Shown piece after piece: positions 1-10,193 of a DNA stretch of 64,000 nucleotides. A model generated the notes under the pieces. It had not been told where the DNA came from. It saw nothing but the letters and a program-made list of their open reading frames with translations, and did no database searches. The translations under genes and the position numbers were made by a program. The DNA comes from Petrosia ficiformis. Taxonomy: Eukaryota; Porifera; Demospongiae; Haplosclerida; Petrosiidae. The stretch spans positions 44,765,037 through 44,829,036 of the forward strand of contig OX345636.1 of assembly GCA_947044365.1 (NCBI GenBank), written 5' to 3'. Each line of letters opens with the position of its first letter. Position 1 is the first letter of the stretch.

Positions 1-317
1 TAATAAAATTGTGTATTCATATTTGTGTTTATTAACTATAACTATAACTAAAACTCCTTTTAGTTAGGCATTTTGCCGAATGAAAATATAATTATGAGTC
101 AGCTGTAATAACTATAAGTAAATAAAATGAAATAACAGGCATTTCTAGTTAGCTAACTAAAACTAAAACCCTTTTAGTAAGCCTAATATTATTTTAGTTA
201 TAACTAAACTAAAAGTTTGATAAACTAGGCATAGTATATAACTATAACTAAAAGTGGCCATTATTGTCAAACTAAAACAGCACTAAACTATACACTATAT
301 TAGTCATTACATCCTAC
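1..317. repeat. AT-rich region with TAACTATAACTAAAA-type repeats
   Basis: No gene is visible. The stretch is made of degenerate repeats of TAACTATAACTAAAAC and TTTTAGTTAGGC words on both strands. The same words recur near 17180-17260 and 17380-17450, so this is probably the end of an interspersed element family rather than unique sequence. Confidence 0.4.
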
Positions 318-411
318 ACTATAAAGGATGTGGTGATGAACACCTCCTGATTTTGAGGGTAGAACTGAGTGTATATATACTCATAGACGAAAAACGCTTT
401 CAGCTAGTGTG
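318..411 (-). mobile_element. Fragment of tRNA-derived SINE abutting a truncated gene
   Basis: This matches the body of the SINE copies at 3783-4015 and 41095-41310, including the words GATGTGGTGATGAACACCTCC and CTCATAGACGAAAAA. It stops inside the tRNA-like head, where the sequence changes to that of the secreted-protein family. The junction at about 411/412 removes the first 160 or so codons of the family gene. Confidence 0.6.
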
Positions 412-903
412 GACTATACTAAGGTGTGTGGAAAAGTTAGAGGATACCAGTTTGGTCACCCAGATGCATTTGGTACTGTGACTAACAACATTGACTCAAC
501 ATATGTTGAAGGTATTTCTATAACATATGGTAGTAATCCTCGACAACACATCTGGACATATGCTGCAGGAGAAGATGACTTTGAAGCTGGACACGATGAT
601 TGTCCTTGTAATAATGGAAGTAGTGTAGTTGTACGTGATTTTGTTGGTAATGATTACTACTGTGAATCAGGAAATGCAGTACATAGTTTTCCATTTGATA
701 TCCCGCTTGTGGAGGATATTTTATGGGATGGACAGCAATGTAATGGAATAGAGTCTACCTGTTGTACTACTCCTAACATGCCATGGTTTCTCAAGACACT
801 CAATGAAGAGACTAATGATGATATTGAGTTGAGAGTGTGGGTTGATGAGCCAACAACATCAGAAGAAGCTCCACTTGATATAATTGAAATATATATCAAG
901 TAA
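412..903 (+). pseudogene. 5'-truncated copy of the hypervariable-loop secreted protein family
   Basis: The open frame encodes only the C-terminal half of the family, from YTKVCGKVRGYQF to the terminal IEIYIK. It corresponds to residues 161-320 of the complete copy at 37670-38632. There is no signal peptide, no fibrinogen-like opening and no family promoter; upstream is SINE sequence. The frame is otherwise intact with no internal stop. Two changes suggest decay or relaxed constraint: the conserved Cys after ELRV is Trp, and the motif before DFVGNDY carries Arg where the others have Pro. Its second and fourth variable loops nearly match those of the 37670 copy, while its first resembles the 27382 copy. 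It could still serve as a donor for gene conversion or as an exon captured by another transcript, but as it stands it looks non-functional. Confidence 0.75.
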
Positions 904-1644
904 CTGATCAAGAGAATCCATACATTTGTGATTTATTGTTTGTTATTATATCGGTTAATTAATATAACTGATATTAAGATATTTAAAATAGGTCCAACAG
1001 GAAGTGTGTACTTGGTTTTGTATTCAAATCAAACCACACCCCTAAAACCACAAATCAATGAGTTTATGCAGCACTCCCTGTCAGACCTATGTTTAAAATA
1101 ATTGTCAATTTGCTATAATTAACTAAAATGTTTATACATTTGCTATCCTGAATATTCTCTATTTAATCATTACATATAGTTATATCCAACATTCAAGAAA
1201 TATACAAATAGTGAAATGTGATTAGGTTATACAATGGTGTGAGTGCCTCACATTCTATATACTGTTGATATTTATCTGATTTGCTATCTACTAAATAATT
1301 ATTATACTATTTGTTCAGATTCTGTTGATTATTGTCTCATGATTGTACAGAGAGATTTAATCAATCATAATTCAGTATGATGCTATGTCTATAAAATATA
1401 CAATTGTTAAATAAACAAACATCATGTGTGTATACGTCATAATATTTAGTACACATAATATTATACTTTTAAAGTATTAAGTCTGATATGCCACAACCTA
1501 GCTCCACATGTGTCTAACTATAAACCATAAGCCTATTAAACATATGAACATATTGAGAAAATTTATATATTTATATTGGAATAGTCACTAAACAACACAC
1601 CCTATCTACATGTACTAATGTCATTCCTAAATAATCATAAATTT

Positions 1645-1905
1645 TAAACAGTTGACCACAGTGTTATAAATCCCAGATATAAAATCTGGCCATGAAAACT
1701 GTGTAGGTAGTGGAATGGAAACCAGTTGCCAGGCAACCTTCATAAAAATTATATATTAGCGAACAACAGCTTCCACAAAACAACAGAGAAGACTGACCCC
1801 ATTTTGTCTATTAGGAGAGCACAATTCATTCAGGGATATTTTCACCCTTTTAATCAACCAATTCGTAACAAAACAATGAATACAAACTACACTGTAAAAC
1901 AAAAT
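1645..1905 (+). repeat. Interspersed repeat also found at 16935 and 17480
   Basis: The words GTTGACCACAG, ATAAAATCTGGCCATGAAAA, CCAGTTGCCAGGCAACCTT and AGAAGACTGACCCCATTTT occur in the same order here and in two copies at 16935-17175 and 17480-17790. This copy lacks an internal piece present in the others. It is probably a non-autonomous element; no coding capacity is seen. Confidence 0.55.
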
Positions 1906-2077
1906 AGTTTAAATAACTAATTTAATTATTAGCACAGTTAGAAGGATTTAACAATTAGTTAGTTGTTCATGATACATCCCATAGCTACTTTGTACTAATT
2001 TTGTTCAATTAGTTAAAGCATTATAATTTTAGGGTGCTGTCTACTCATATTTCATGTCAGAGATTTAGTATAATCAG

Positions 2078-2290
2078 AGAGTACGGTAAAAACAAATGGC
2101 CGCCCATACATTTCAATTGCAAGTGATGAGCTGAAATCTCTGGTAATATATACAGATAAGTTTTAATACACACATACCTATTTATATCTAGTGTTTTTAT
2201 GACTACCAACATCTTCTAGATGGCCAAAGAATGTCGTTAAGGTAGAGAACGCAAAACTGGCAAAATCTGCTTCATATGATTATTTTCAGA
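2078..2290 (-). mobile_element. Repeat matching 52460-52720 in inverted orientation
   Basis: Shared words in reverse complement include AATGGCCGCCCATACATTTC, CAATTGCAAGTG and the stretch around AAAACTGGCAAAATC. Similarity fades beyond about 2290. It is probably one end of a short DNA element; termini are not defined. Confidence 0.4.
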
Positions 2291-2870
2291 CAAATCACTT
2301 TTTTGTTTGTTGAACTATCACATTGATTCTAGCACAATTCCAGTCGCATTCATAGTAAAATTCTGGTCTTAAAGTAGCAAGATGATATCTTCAGATACTA
2401 TGAAAGAAGACAGTCTCAACGACTACAAAAATTTGATCTAAAATCTGAGGCTTTTTCCATTAATCAACCCACGTGGTATTTAATTGCGCATGTGCATTTT
2501 TATACTCGAAGTGCTGGAATTGTAATAGAATTTGTGAGGAAATACATTCTTATAATAATGAATATAAAACTTATTAATTTTAAAGCCATTGTATAATAAT
2601 ATTATATACTATAATAAGCATTGGAATAGTGAATTGTTGACACAGTGACTGACACTACTTTTCGTAGGACTGCTGACAGTTCTGCAAGTGAAATAGAGTA
2701 TAGAAATCATCTGTAAGTGAAAGAGAATTATAATCAATTCATAAATAATTGATATATACAAAGACTGAACAAACTTAAATGCATTTATGATTGAATGATT
2801 TCATATGACTCATACCAGTATTTCTACAATCTACAAGAAATATTCAGACCATTCAGAAAAAATACAATGG

Positions 2871-3142
2871 AAACAAGAATAATAAAAAAACATTTCCAAT
2901 AAAATGAAAGAAGATGTAGGGATGTCAAAACCTAAAAAGCATGCCAACAAGGTTAGGTGGGACCCAAAATTTAACAAACCACTTCCGTATAACCCTACAT
3001 AAGTATAGCTCTTTGTAGGGTTATATGGAAGTGGTTTGTTTAATTTTGGGTCCCACCTAACCTTGTTTGCATGCTTTTTGGGTTTTGACATCCCTACATC
3101 TTCTTTCATTTTCTTGGAAATGTTTTTTTATTATTCTTGTTT
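2871..3142. mobile_element. Foldback MITE with about 120-bp inverted arms
   Basis: The left arm (2871-2998) and right arm (about 3018-3142) are near-perfect reverse complements around a short AAGTATAGCTCTTTG centre. The outermost 27 bp pair fully. Matching internal words include GGTGGGACCCAAAATT and GAAAGAAGATGTAGGGATGT. A related foldback family lies at 8699-8935 and 51401-51694. No protein is encoded. Confidence 0.75.
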
Positions 3143-4370
3143 ATACTAAAGTGCATGTAATTGTATCCTGCTACCAACACATAATTTACTTTCAATGCTT
3201 AGTGCACATTATGTCATAGTAACATCATACATCCTCTATGACATCCTCTACATCCACAACATCCTCTATGACAATTGACAAGCTAAATTGAAACTCATCC
3301 TATTTCTTGCAACTGTACTATCCAATAAAATGGCTATTTTAATCCTTTACTTTTGTACATTGGTTGGGTCATGTAGAAAGAATGGCACCTTGAATATTTC
3401 AAGAGTGCATTTCCTCAATCATAAAGTCCCTTGTGATTATGGTTTTAATCCATGTCATTACTGACAGCACTAATATCTTTATCTTTCTATGGACTCTGAA
3501 TAACAAGACCTGAAGACATAAGTGTAACTATAGTCTTGGGATGGTCCTGTGGTTCATAAAATACATGTACATGGTGTATATTGGGTCTTCTTGGGTACAT
3601 TTCTATTCTATGTAACTAACTATTTTGTATATTTATACTGTGTAATGAATCTCTAATTCTAATTATTCATTATTTGAGAAATTGCATCTGTGGAATAATT
3701 TTCTTTTTACCTACCATGACTTCTGTTATCAAACAACAGACTACCTAGTATATGGTTGAAAGTTTATGTTTCTTTGTTGATGGCCTCCTAAAATGAATTT
3801 ACAGTATTTGATAGTATGGTCTTCCAGTAATTGATATAATTGGCTTTACATCCCTTCTGAAGGATGTGGTGATGAACATCTCCTGATTTTGAGGGTAACT
3901 GAGTATACATACTCATAGACGAAAAATGTTTGCAACTAGTGTGGGTCAAACCTGCAACCTTTCGATTACAGACCAGCTCATTACACCAGGCCACTAGTGC
4001 ACCTCCTTAGTTAGATACCTCAAACGTCTATATATATGAGGATTATTAACAAGTAATGAAATCTCATAGATCCTTCATACTTTATAATTTAAATCTATAT
4101 TGGGCCTACTTGGGTTAATGAATTCCTATCCTCTGTAACTGACTATTTCATATGCTAAACTTGGGAACTAATAGTTCATTTAAAAAATCACACATCCAAT
4201 TTGTTTAGCTTGTAATTATTATGACCCCAGCATATGTATACATGTACATGTCTGTATGTTATCAATAGATAGTAGACATCTTGTTAAAAATATTATTATG
4301 ATTGTAGGACATGTTTATACATGTAATCAAGAGTATATAATAGAAGGAGAGTATCTCACTAGTAGCGAAA
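3143..4370. repeat. Duplicated flank, left arm of inverted duplication
   Basis: No gene is seen. The sequence is a diverged copy of about 40200-41450 (direct) and of about 7050-8300 (inverted), including the shared motif CATTATGTCATAGTAACATC. The SINE at 3783-4015 lies within it. Confidence 0.5.
3783..4015 (-). mobile_element. tRNA-derived SINE
   Basis: Read on the minus strand this has a tRNA-like head followed by the shared body ending at the GGAGGCCATCAAC-type tail. The B-box region is degenerate here (GGTTTGACCC-like). It is paralogous to copies at 7302-7541 (+) and 41095-41310 (-). Confidence 0.6.
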
Positions 4371-4737
4371 CCCTGCAAAAAGTACCTGGGTTGAGAAGAT
4401 GGTGAAAAGTACGTGCTAGACCACAAGGTGGTGCACAGGGCCACAAGCATGTTAACCACGTGAATAGTGACAGATACGCTAATGTTACATACAAGCTTAA
4501 GGATGGCAGAGCTCAAGAGAGATGTTCTATATGAAGGAAGACAGGTTACCTGGTCACTCCTAATGATGTTGGTGCATAAAGTAAAATCCAACTCTTCCTT
4601 GAGATCGCCAGACTTCTTCGCAACTTACTGGAGAGAGGCCACAAATCCCAGAATTAGAAGGCATCCTTGATGGTGTTGTTGCTGCATCCATCTTTGTTTA
4701 CAATGTGGTCACATAACTCCTCAACACCTACTTAACA
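4370..4737 (-). pseudogene. Decayed inverted copy of the 6571-6960 segment
   Basis: The reverse complement of this segment aligns with 6571-6960, including the ATGGATGCAGCA start and the words TCTAATTCTGGGATT and GAAGAAGTCTGGCGATCTC. Here the reading frame of the candidate exon runs into stop codons near the position of the donor site, so this copy appears non-coding. It marks the inner end of the left arm of the inverted duplication. Confidence 0.5.
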
Positions 4738-5917
4738 AGTGATGATGTAGTTTTTACAGGGTTGTGCTACATGCTTATATGGAAGTGCGATACTCTCCCT
4801 CTCTTTCTATTATGTACTGCTCTCTTTCTATGATGTAATACTTTTCTAAATTGTGCTATATCTTCATATTGTTATAATCCCCTTCCTTTTATTATCGAAT
4901 TGTCTTCTTTGTATTTACCTCTCATTTTTTTGTCCTCTTCCTCCTCCTCCTTCTCTATCTTGTCTTCCTCCTTACTCTTTTCTCCCTCCTCCATCTCTTC
5001 TCATATTCTCCTCCATCTCTTCCACCTCTTCTTTCTCTACTCATTCTCATATAATCTTACAGAAGTACAAAGCAAAGTAGACTCAAAAATAGGTTTGTTA
5101 ACACATGTATGTATTCATACACAGGTTGATATATTTGCTCATATAAACCTTTTCTTCAACCAATTCCATGTCTTCAATCAATATTCATTCATGATCTTAG
5201 AGCAACAAATATGAAATACTTAAATTAAATCCTTGCTATTTACTGAAATATTGTGTCTTCATGGATGTCAAATTTCAATGGCATCTTGCACAAAATGGCT
5301 ATAAAAAGTGAGCATTTAATGTAAGCATTTTCTCAAAATTGATGCCTATAATTATTGCATTGTGACTCATGCAGCCATGAATATACATACCAAATACACT
5401 GTATTATCACATGAAAAGGCTGTTGTGTATGAGAACATGAAATATGACATATTCAATAAAATGTCACTATACAGTAACAGTAATTACCTTAGTTCTACTA
5501 TCAGTATAGTACATAATTACTGTCTCACTACTGTGGTGTTCAATTGACAAGTACATGTACGTATACCAATTACTATCAAAACTACTGTTGAACTACTTTA
5601 GTGTGGAAATGAAACTACTGAGTTATTACTGTAATGTATGGTGACAATTTATTCACATATATATATACTGTATGACCTTTATCACCTTTAAAACCTCACT
5701 AAGTTGCTATTCAGTTGTTTCAGTGTTCAGAAAAAAATTTTTGGGTATTCAGGAACAGCTATCATTAAGCTTCATGACCCAAATTTTGTTTGTTACCTGT
5801 ACAGATTATGACTTTCATTCAGATAACAATTTGCAGTGGAAGGTGAGGGAAACTTTTATGTTAATACCACACAAAAAATGGTATAACTATTCTGTGATAT
5901 ATTCTTGGGCAATTTAG
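4738..5917 (+). repeat. Duplicated intron-like sequence near the inversion axis
   Basis: No gene is recognised. The pyrimidine-rich tract at about 4920-5040 (TCCTCC-type repeats) and the following 800 bp are a diverged copy of 41480-42410, which sits just before a Rab exon. It is therefore duplicated intron of that gene. Short open frames here are not conserved in the second copy. Confidence 0.5.
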
Positions 5918-6021
5918 GAAGGCACTGGAAAGTCGTATAGCAAATTAAATGAAGTATCCACTTTGTAATTATAAGCATGATGACAAGATGCCAGATTTTG
6001 TGTGGATAGGGAAGTGCCTCC

Positions 6022-6080
6022 TCTGATCTTGAAGACAGCAGACAGGTACCTCGTGACAGAGGAGAAGTGTTTGCTCATCA
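6022..6080 (+). pseudogene. Broken copy of Rab G4-box exon
   Basis: The sequence from TCTGATCTTGAAGACAGCAG to GTGTTTGCTCAT matches the middle of the Rab exon at 42636-42761. The splice acceptor, the NK of the NKSDL motif and about 140 bp of the preceding intron are deleted, and the 3' half of the exon is missing. A TTAA-flanked element begins 15 bp downstream. This is a dead fragment carried by block duplication. Confidence 0.7.
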
Positions 6081-6095
6081 ATCATCATGTGTTAA

Positions 6096-6563
6096 GGTTG
6101 TAGTCTTTTCCGTGGGCGGATGCTACTCCAATCAGTTTCTAGTCTTGCCAGCTTCTTGCTGCATACAATGTGGTTCAATTCTGTATCTTTTGGAAGCCAC
6201 ACCCACCCAGGGGTATAGTTATTGGGCCTAAATGTTTTAACTGATAGTTTATTTTCAGAAACAAAGCTAAACACACCCTTCGGGTGGTGGAGGGGACGGT
6301 AGGTGGGAAACCCTGGCAGGGTAACTGTAGTTGCTCTCTGAGAAAGATCGGAGTTTGATAGTGTCTAGAAAGGTAGATTTTATGGTTTCAATGAAAAGCT
6401 ACAGAATTCAGCTTCCTTCAGCCTCTTGTAACTACTCTTGTAGAGAAGTATAAAGATCATGAGAAGATATGAAGGTTGCTATTACACCAGGTTAGAGTCA
6501 TATTATATAATATTCTATTTTGAAACTGATTGGAGTTGCATCCGCCCACTCCCTAGTACCACT
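6096..6563 (+). mobile_element. TTAA-flanked non-autonomous DNA element
   Basis: The element begins GGTTGTAGTC after TTAA and ends AGTACCACT before TTAA. The imperfect inverted ends share GTGGGCGGATGC and ACTCCAATCAGTTTC. TTAA target duplication is typical of piggyBac-like elements, but no transposase is encoded. Longer relatives lie at 12861-13463 and 13479-14077. Confidence 0.65.
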
Positions 6564-6607
6564 TTAAGTAGGCATTGAGGAGTTATGTGATAACATTGTA
6601 AACAAAG

Positions 6608-6752
6608 ATGGATGCAGCACCAACAACACCATCAAGTTTGCCTTCTAATTCTGGGATTCGTGGTCTCTCTCCTGAAAGTTGTGAAGAAGTCTGGCGATCT
6701 CGAGGAAGAGTTGAATTTTACTTTGTGCACCAACATCATTCGGAGTGCACAG
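6608..6752 (+). CDS. Candidate first coding exon, function unknown
   Basis: An ATG in good context (AACAAAGATGG) opens a 48-codon frame starting MDAAPTTPSSLPSNSG and running to a donor-like CAG/GTAATA with one base of the next codon. The protein resembles nothing I recognise. An inverted copy at 4370-4737 keeps the ATG and most codons but has stops near the donor. The next exon, if any, was not found, so this may be the relic of a gene fragment moved with the duplication. Treat as a hypothesis. Confidence 0.2.
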
Positions 6753-8690
6753 GTAATAATCATAACCTGTCTTTGTATAGAACATCTCTCTTGAGCTCTG
6801 CCATCCTTAAGCTTGTATGTAACATTAGCGTATCTGTCTCTATTCACGTGATTAACATGCTTGTGGATATGTGCACCACCTTGTGGTCTAGCACATAGTT
6901 TTCATTGTCTTCACAACTCAAGTACTTTTCGAAAGGGTTTCACTACTAGTGGGATACTCTCCTTCTATTATATACTTTTGATTACATGTATACACATGTT
7001 CTACAATCATAATAATATTTTTAACAAGATGTCTACTGTCTATTGATAACATACAGACATGTATACATATGCTGGGGTCATAATAATTACAAGCTAAACA
7101 AATTGGATGTGTGATTTTTTTAAAATAAACTATTAGTTCACAAGTTTAGCATATGAAATAGTCAGTTCCAGAGGATAGGAATTTATTAATCCAAGGAGGC
7201 CCAATATAGATCTAGATTATAAAGTATGAAAGATCTATGGGATTTCATTACTTGTTAACTATCCTCATATACATGTATACAGACATTCGAGGTATCTAAC
7301 TAAGGAGGTGCTGCACTGGTGGCCTGGTGTAGTGAGCTGGTCTGTAATCAAAGGTTGCAGGTTCGATCCCCAGTAGTTGTAGGCATTTTTCGTCTATGAG
7401 TATGAATTCTCAGCTTTACCCTCAAAATCAGAAGGTGTTCATTACCACATACTTCGGAGGGAATGTAAAGCCAATTATATCAATTACTGGAAGACCACAC
7501 TATCAAATACTGTAAACTCATTTTAGGAGGCCATCAACAATGGTACATAAACTTTCAATCATATACTAGATAGTCAGTTGTTTGATAACAGGAAGTCATG
7601 GTACATGTAGGTAAGAAAATCCGAGGTTATATAAGTTATAATTATTCCACAGATACAATTTCTCAAATAATGAATAATTATAAATAGAGATTCATTACAC
7701 AGTATAAATATACAAAACAGTTGGAGGATAGGAATTTATTAACCCAAGAAGACCCAATATATATGTAGGAGTAGATTGTAAAGTGTTTAGGATCTATGGG
7801 ATAACACTGGTTAATATTCCCATATATACAATTGGTCGAAGCATCTCAATACGTTTGATTATAAAGTAAATACATGTAGTAAGTAACTAACAGTTAGCAC
7901 AGCAGGTTAAAAATGCAACAACAAAATTTATATACATGTACGTACTTAAAATATAGCACATACAATATACATTATATCATGTACATGTAGGTGGTCTCCA
8001 TCCAGGGCAACTCCCACATTTAACTAATTCAATTTGCTTAGTCATATAGACAGGGCAATATAGCATCTTAAGGTCTCCCCAGAACGAAAAACGCAATGCA
8101 AAAACTAAAGCGTTAAAATAACCATTATATTGGTTAGACGGAATAGCATGAGTTTCAATTTAGATTGTCAATTGTCATAGAGGATGTTGTGGCTACATGC
8201 ATGTATGTTACTATGATATAATGTGCACCAAGTATTGGAAGGTATAAATTAAATTATGTGTTAATAGCCAGATACAATTACATGCTCTTCAGTATAAATT
8301 ATACTAAATCTCTAACATGAAATATGAGCATCCTTAAATTATAATGCTTCAACTAATTGAACATAATTAATACAAAGTAGCTATAGTATTACATGTATGT
8401 ATTATGAAAATTATAATGCTTCAACTAATTGAATATAATTAGTACAAAGTAGCTATGGTATGTATCATGAACAACTAACTAATTGTTAAATCCTTCTAAC
8501 TGTGCTAACAATTCAATTAGTTATTTAAACTATTTTATTTTTACAGTGTATACAATTTCACTGGAAGATACAGCTATCATTCCCTTTATAGAACTCATAC
8601 TTTTTTTATGACTACATTATGTGAGGAGGGTGAATGTACATTTTATTGAGAACATCTTGTGTGTATTACTTGTATATTATTAAGCAAACT
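6753..8690 (-). repeat. Right arm of the large inverted duplication
   Basis: No gene. Read in reverse complement the segment matches the left arm (about 1890-4370). Shared words in inverted order include ACATACAGACATGTATACAT, AATTGGATGTGTGATTTTT and AACAACTAACTAATTGTTAA. The SINE at 7302-7541 lies opposite the minus-strand SINE at 3783-4015, as expected of a palindromic duplication. Confidence 0.6.
7302..7541 (+). mobile_element. tRNA-derived SINE with intact B box
   Basis: The head contains TGGCCTGGTGTAGTGAGC, an A-box-like stretch, and GGTTCGATCCC, a perfect RNA polymerase III B box, spaced as in a tRNA gene. A body of about 160 bp follows, containing TTTTCGTCTATGAGTATG. It is the best preserved of the SINE copies in the window. 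Confidence 0.7.
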
Positions 8691-8698
8691 AAAATTAA

Positions 8699-8935
8699 AC
8701 AATAATAAAAAAACATTTTAAAAAATGAAAGAGTATGTAGTGATATATATCAAAACCGAAAAAGCACAGGAATAAGATGGCTTTGGCAACAAAATGAAAT
8801 ACCACTACCACATAACAACCCTACATAAGTAATGCTTCTTTGTGTTTTGCCTTTACTCTAGCTATATATACTTATGATGTGGAAGTGGTACTGTATTTCA
8901 TTTTATTCATTACATATCATTGCCTATTGATTAAC
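8699..8935. mobile_element. Degenerate foldback MITE
   Basis: The left half matches the left arm of 51401-51694 (GAAAGAGTATGTAGTGATAT, GGCTTTGGCAACAAAATG), and the centre CTTTGTGTTTTGCCTTTACT is also shared. The right arm is shortened. Confidence 0.6.
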
Positions 8936-9037
8936 TAAGCTCTTGGAATAACAGAACATGAAGTTCTTTAAGTGCACACACAATGAGTAGCTAGCTACAT
9001 GTGTATGTGACATAAATATACATGATAATACTGAGAT

Positions 9038-9040
9038 GAG

Positions 9041-9074
<34 letters not shown>
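9038..9074. repeat. GAAA microsatellite
   Basis: About nine uninterrupted GAAA units lie 40 bp beyond the 3' end of the tRNA-like gene at 9113-9186, where on the minus strand they form a CTTT tract of the kind sometimes found in SINE tails. Confidence 0.85.
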
Positions 9075-9075
<1 letters not shown>

Positions 9076-9112
9076 CAGACACCTGAGGCAAATGAAAAAT
9101 GAAAAAATGAGT

Positions 9113-9186
9113 TGCCTCAGGTGGGATTCGAACCCACGACACTCTGCACTCCGGACAGATGCTCTTACCAACTGAGCTACCAAGGC
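9113..9186 (-). tRNA. tRNA-like gene, anticodon GGA, possibly a SINE head or pseudogene
   Basis: The minus strand folds as a full cloverleaf. The acceptor stem is GCCTTGG with CTGAGGC (two G-U pairs), the D arm GCTC/GAGC, the anticodon stem TCTGT/GCAGA, the variable loop 5 nt, and the T arm GTGGG-TTCGAAT-CCCAC. The T arm contains a perfect B box. Loop position 33 is C instead of the near-universal U, and positions 34-36 read GGA, a serine anticodon. Serine tRNAs have a long variable arm, which is absent. This suggests a tRNA-derived sequence rather than a working tRNA-Ser. The last 11 bases are repeated inverted 26 bp downstream, followed by a CTTT tract. Confidence 0.6.
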
Positions 9187-10193
9187 AGCTCAGCTGGCAG
9201 GGTCCAAATCAAACATCTCACTCATACACCTGTGTGAACAGGCTAACTAAACCGGTGTACATGTAGGTCACAAATGTGAACATGGATAGTCCCATGCCAA
9301 TGTAATACATTCTCTATATAATTATGAGTCATTGACTGAATCTAATTATTACCATAAAAAGTACTCATGATGAAATGTGACTTAACTATGTATATACTAT
9401 AGCATGTTAATGATCTTGCATATAGATAACTGTAAATATACATAATTTATGTACCTAATTATATACGCTGTACATAATTATGAGGGAAAAGTATATGTGT
9501 ACATGTGGGAACTGGAAATATAATTATAATTATATACATGTACCTTAAGCCTACTATTAATTGTGTCCACTTAATTTAGCAATTTTTAAATCCTAGGATT
9601 AGACATGCATTAATTTTAGCAAATTTCTGAGCCATGCCCAATGATGACGTAATATATTTTCAGCATGTACTACTTTTAGCAATTAATACATTAGTTACTA
9701 AAATAGTACACACAATTAAAAGTAGGCTTAAGGTAATAGGTCATTATGCATTCCATCTCCAGGTGTGGCACTCAATAATGATAGTCACTGCACATTTAAT
9801 GTTATTCACACAATTGTATCATTCAATACATGTATTTATACACAAACAAACACAATCATGGTGTAATATCTTATCGGAATAATCAATGAATCAACTCAAC
9901 AAGAAAATATTATAGAGAAATGAAATGGATACTAACAGTCATTACAATTGTCACAACATGACGCTATAGCCTTTCTGAGCATGCTCACAACTGAAAACAC
10001 CTACACACAATTATACATTATATATACATTAGAATAATCATACATTACACATGGACTGTTGATATAACTTGATATAAAATAACAAGACAAACAGATGTGA
10101 GGATAACAAATTGTGTAACAGTAAAGAATACTTTAGCTACATAAACAAATACTACTTATCACACATGCATTCATGATATTGATCAATTACTAA
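9187..10193 (-). repeat. 3' flank of the minus-strand family gene
   Basis: No gene is seen. Parts match flanks downstream of the + strand copies in reverse complement, for example about 9480-9730 with 28620-28870 and 39180-39440 (TTAAGTGGACA, TAATTGCTAAAAG-type words). The short frame starting VFFTVTQ shared by several 3' flanks is frameshifted here. Confidence 0.5.

Larger units (their letters stand above)
904..2870. repeat. Duplicated 3' flank of the truncated gene (left arm of inverted duplication)
   Basis: No gene is recognised. Stretches resemble flanks of other family copies. About 1270-1550 matches 32600-32860 and 52720-52960, and about 1890-2075 matches 8320-8545 in inverted orientation and 29390-29560 and 58140-58340 in direct orientation. 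This shows the segment is part of the block duplications. Confidence 0.55.

Noticed and set aside
657..911. Antisense frames within the family genes (also 27817-28017, 57058-57252, 63726-63950)
   Set aside because: They are opposite-strand shadows of strongly conserved coding sequence and lack their own start context or conservation.
4853..5214. Serine/leucine-rich protein in the pyrimidine tract
   Set aside because: Low-complexity CT-rich DNA; the copy at 41480 does not preserve the frame.
5807..5848. Small exon with good acceptor (CTGTACAG) and donor (AAGGTGAGG)
   Set aside because: The paralogous copy at 42310-42348 has lost the GT of the donor, and the 38-bp frame does not supply the expected Rab residues.
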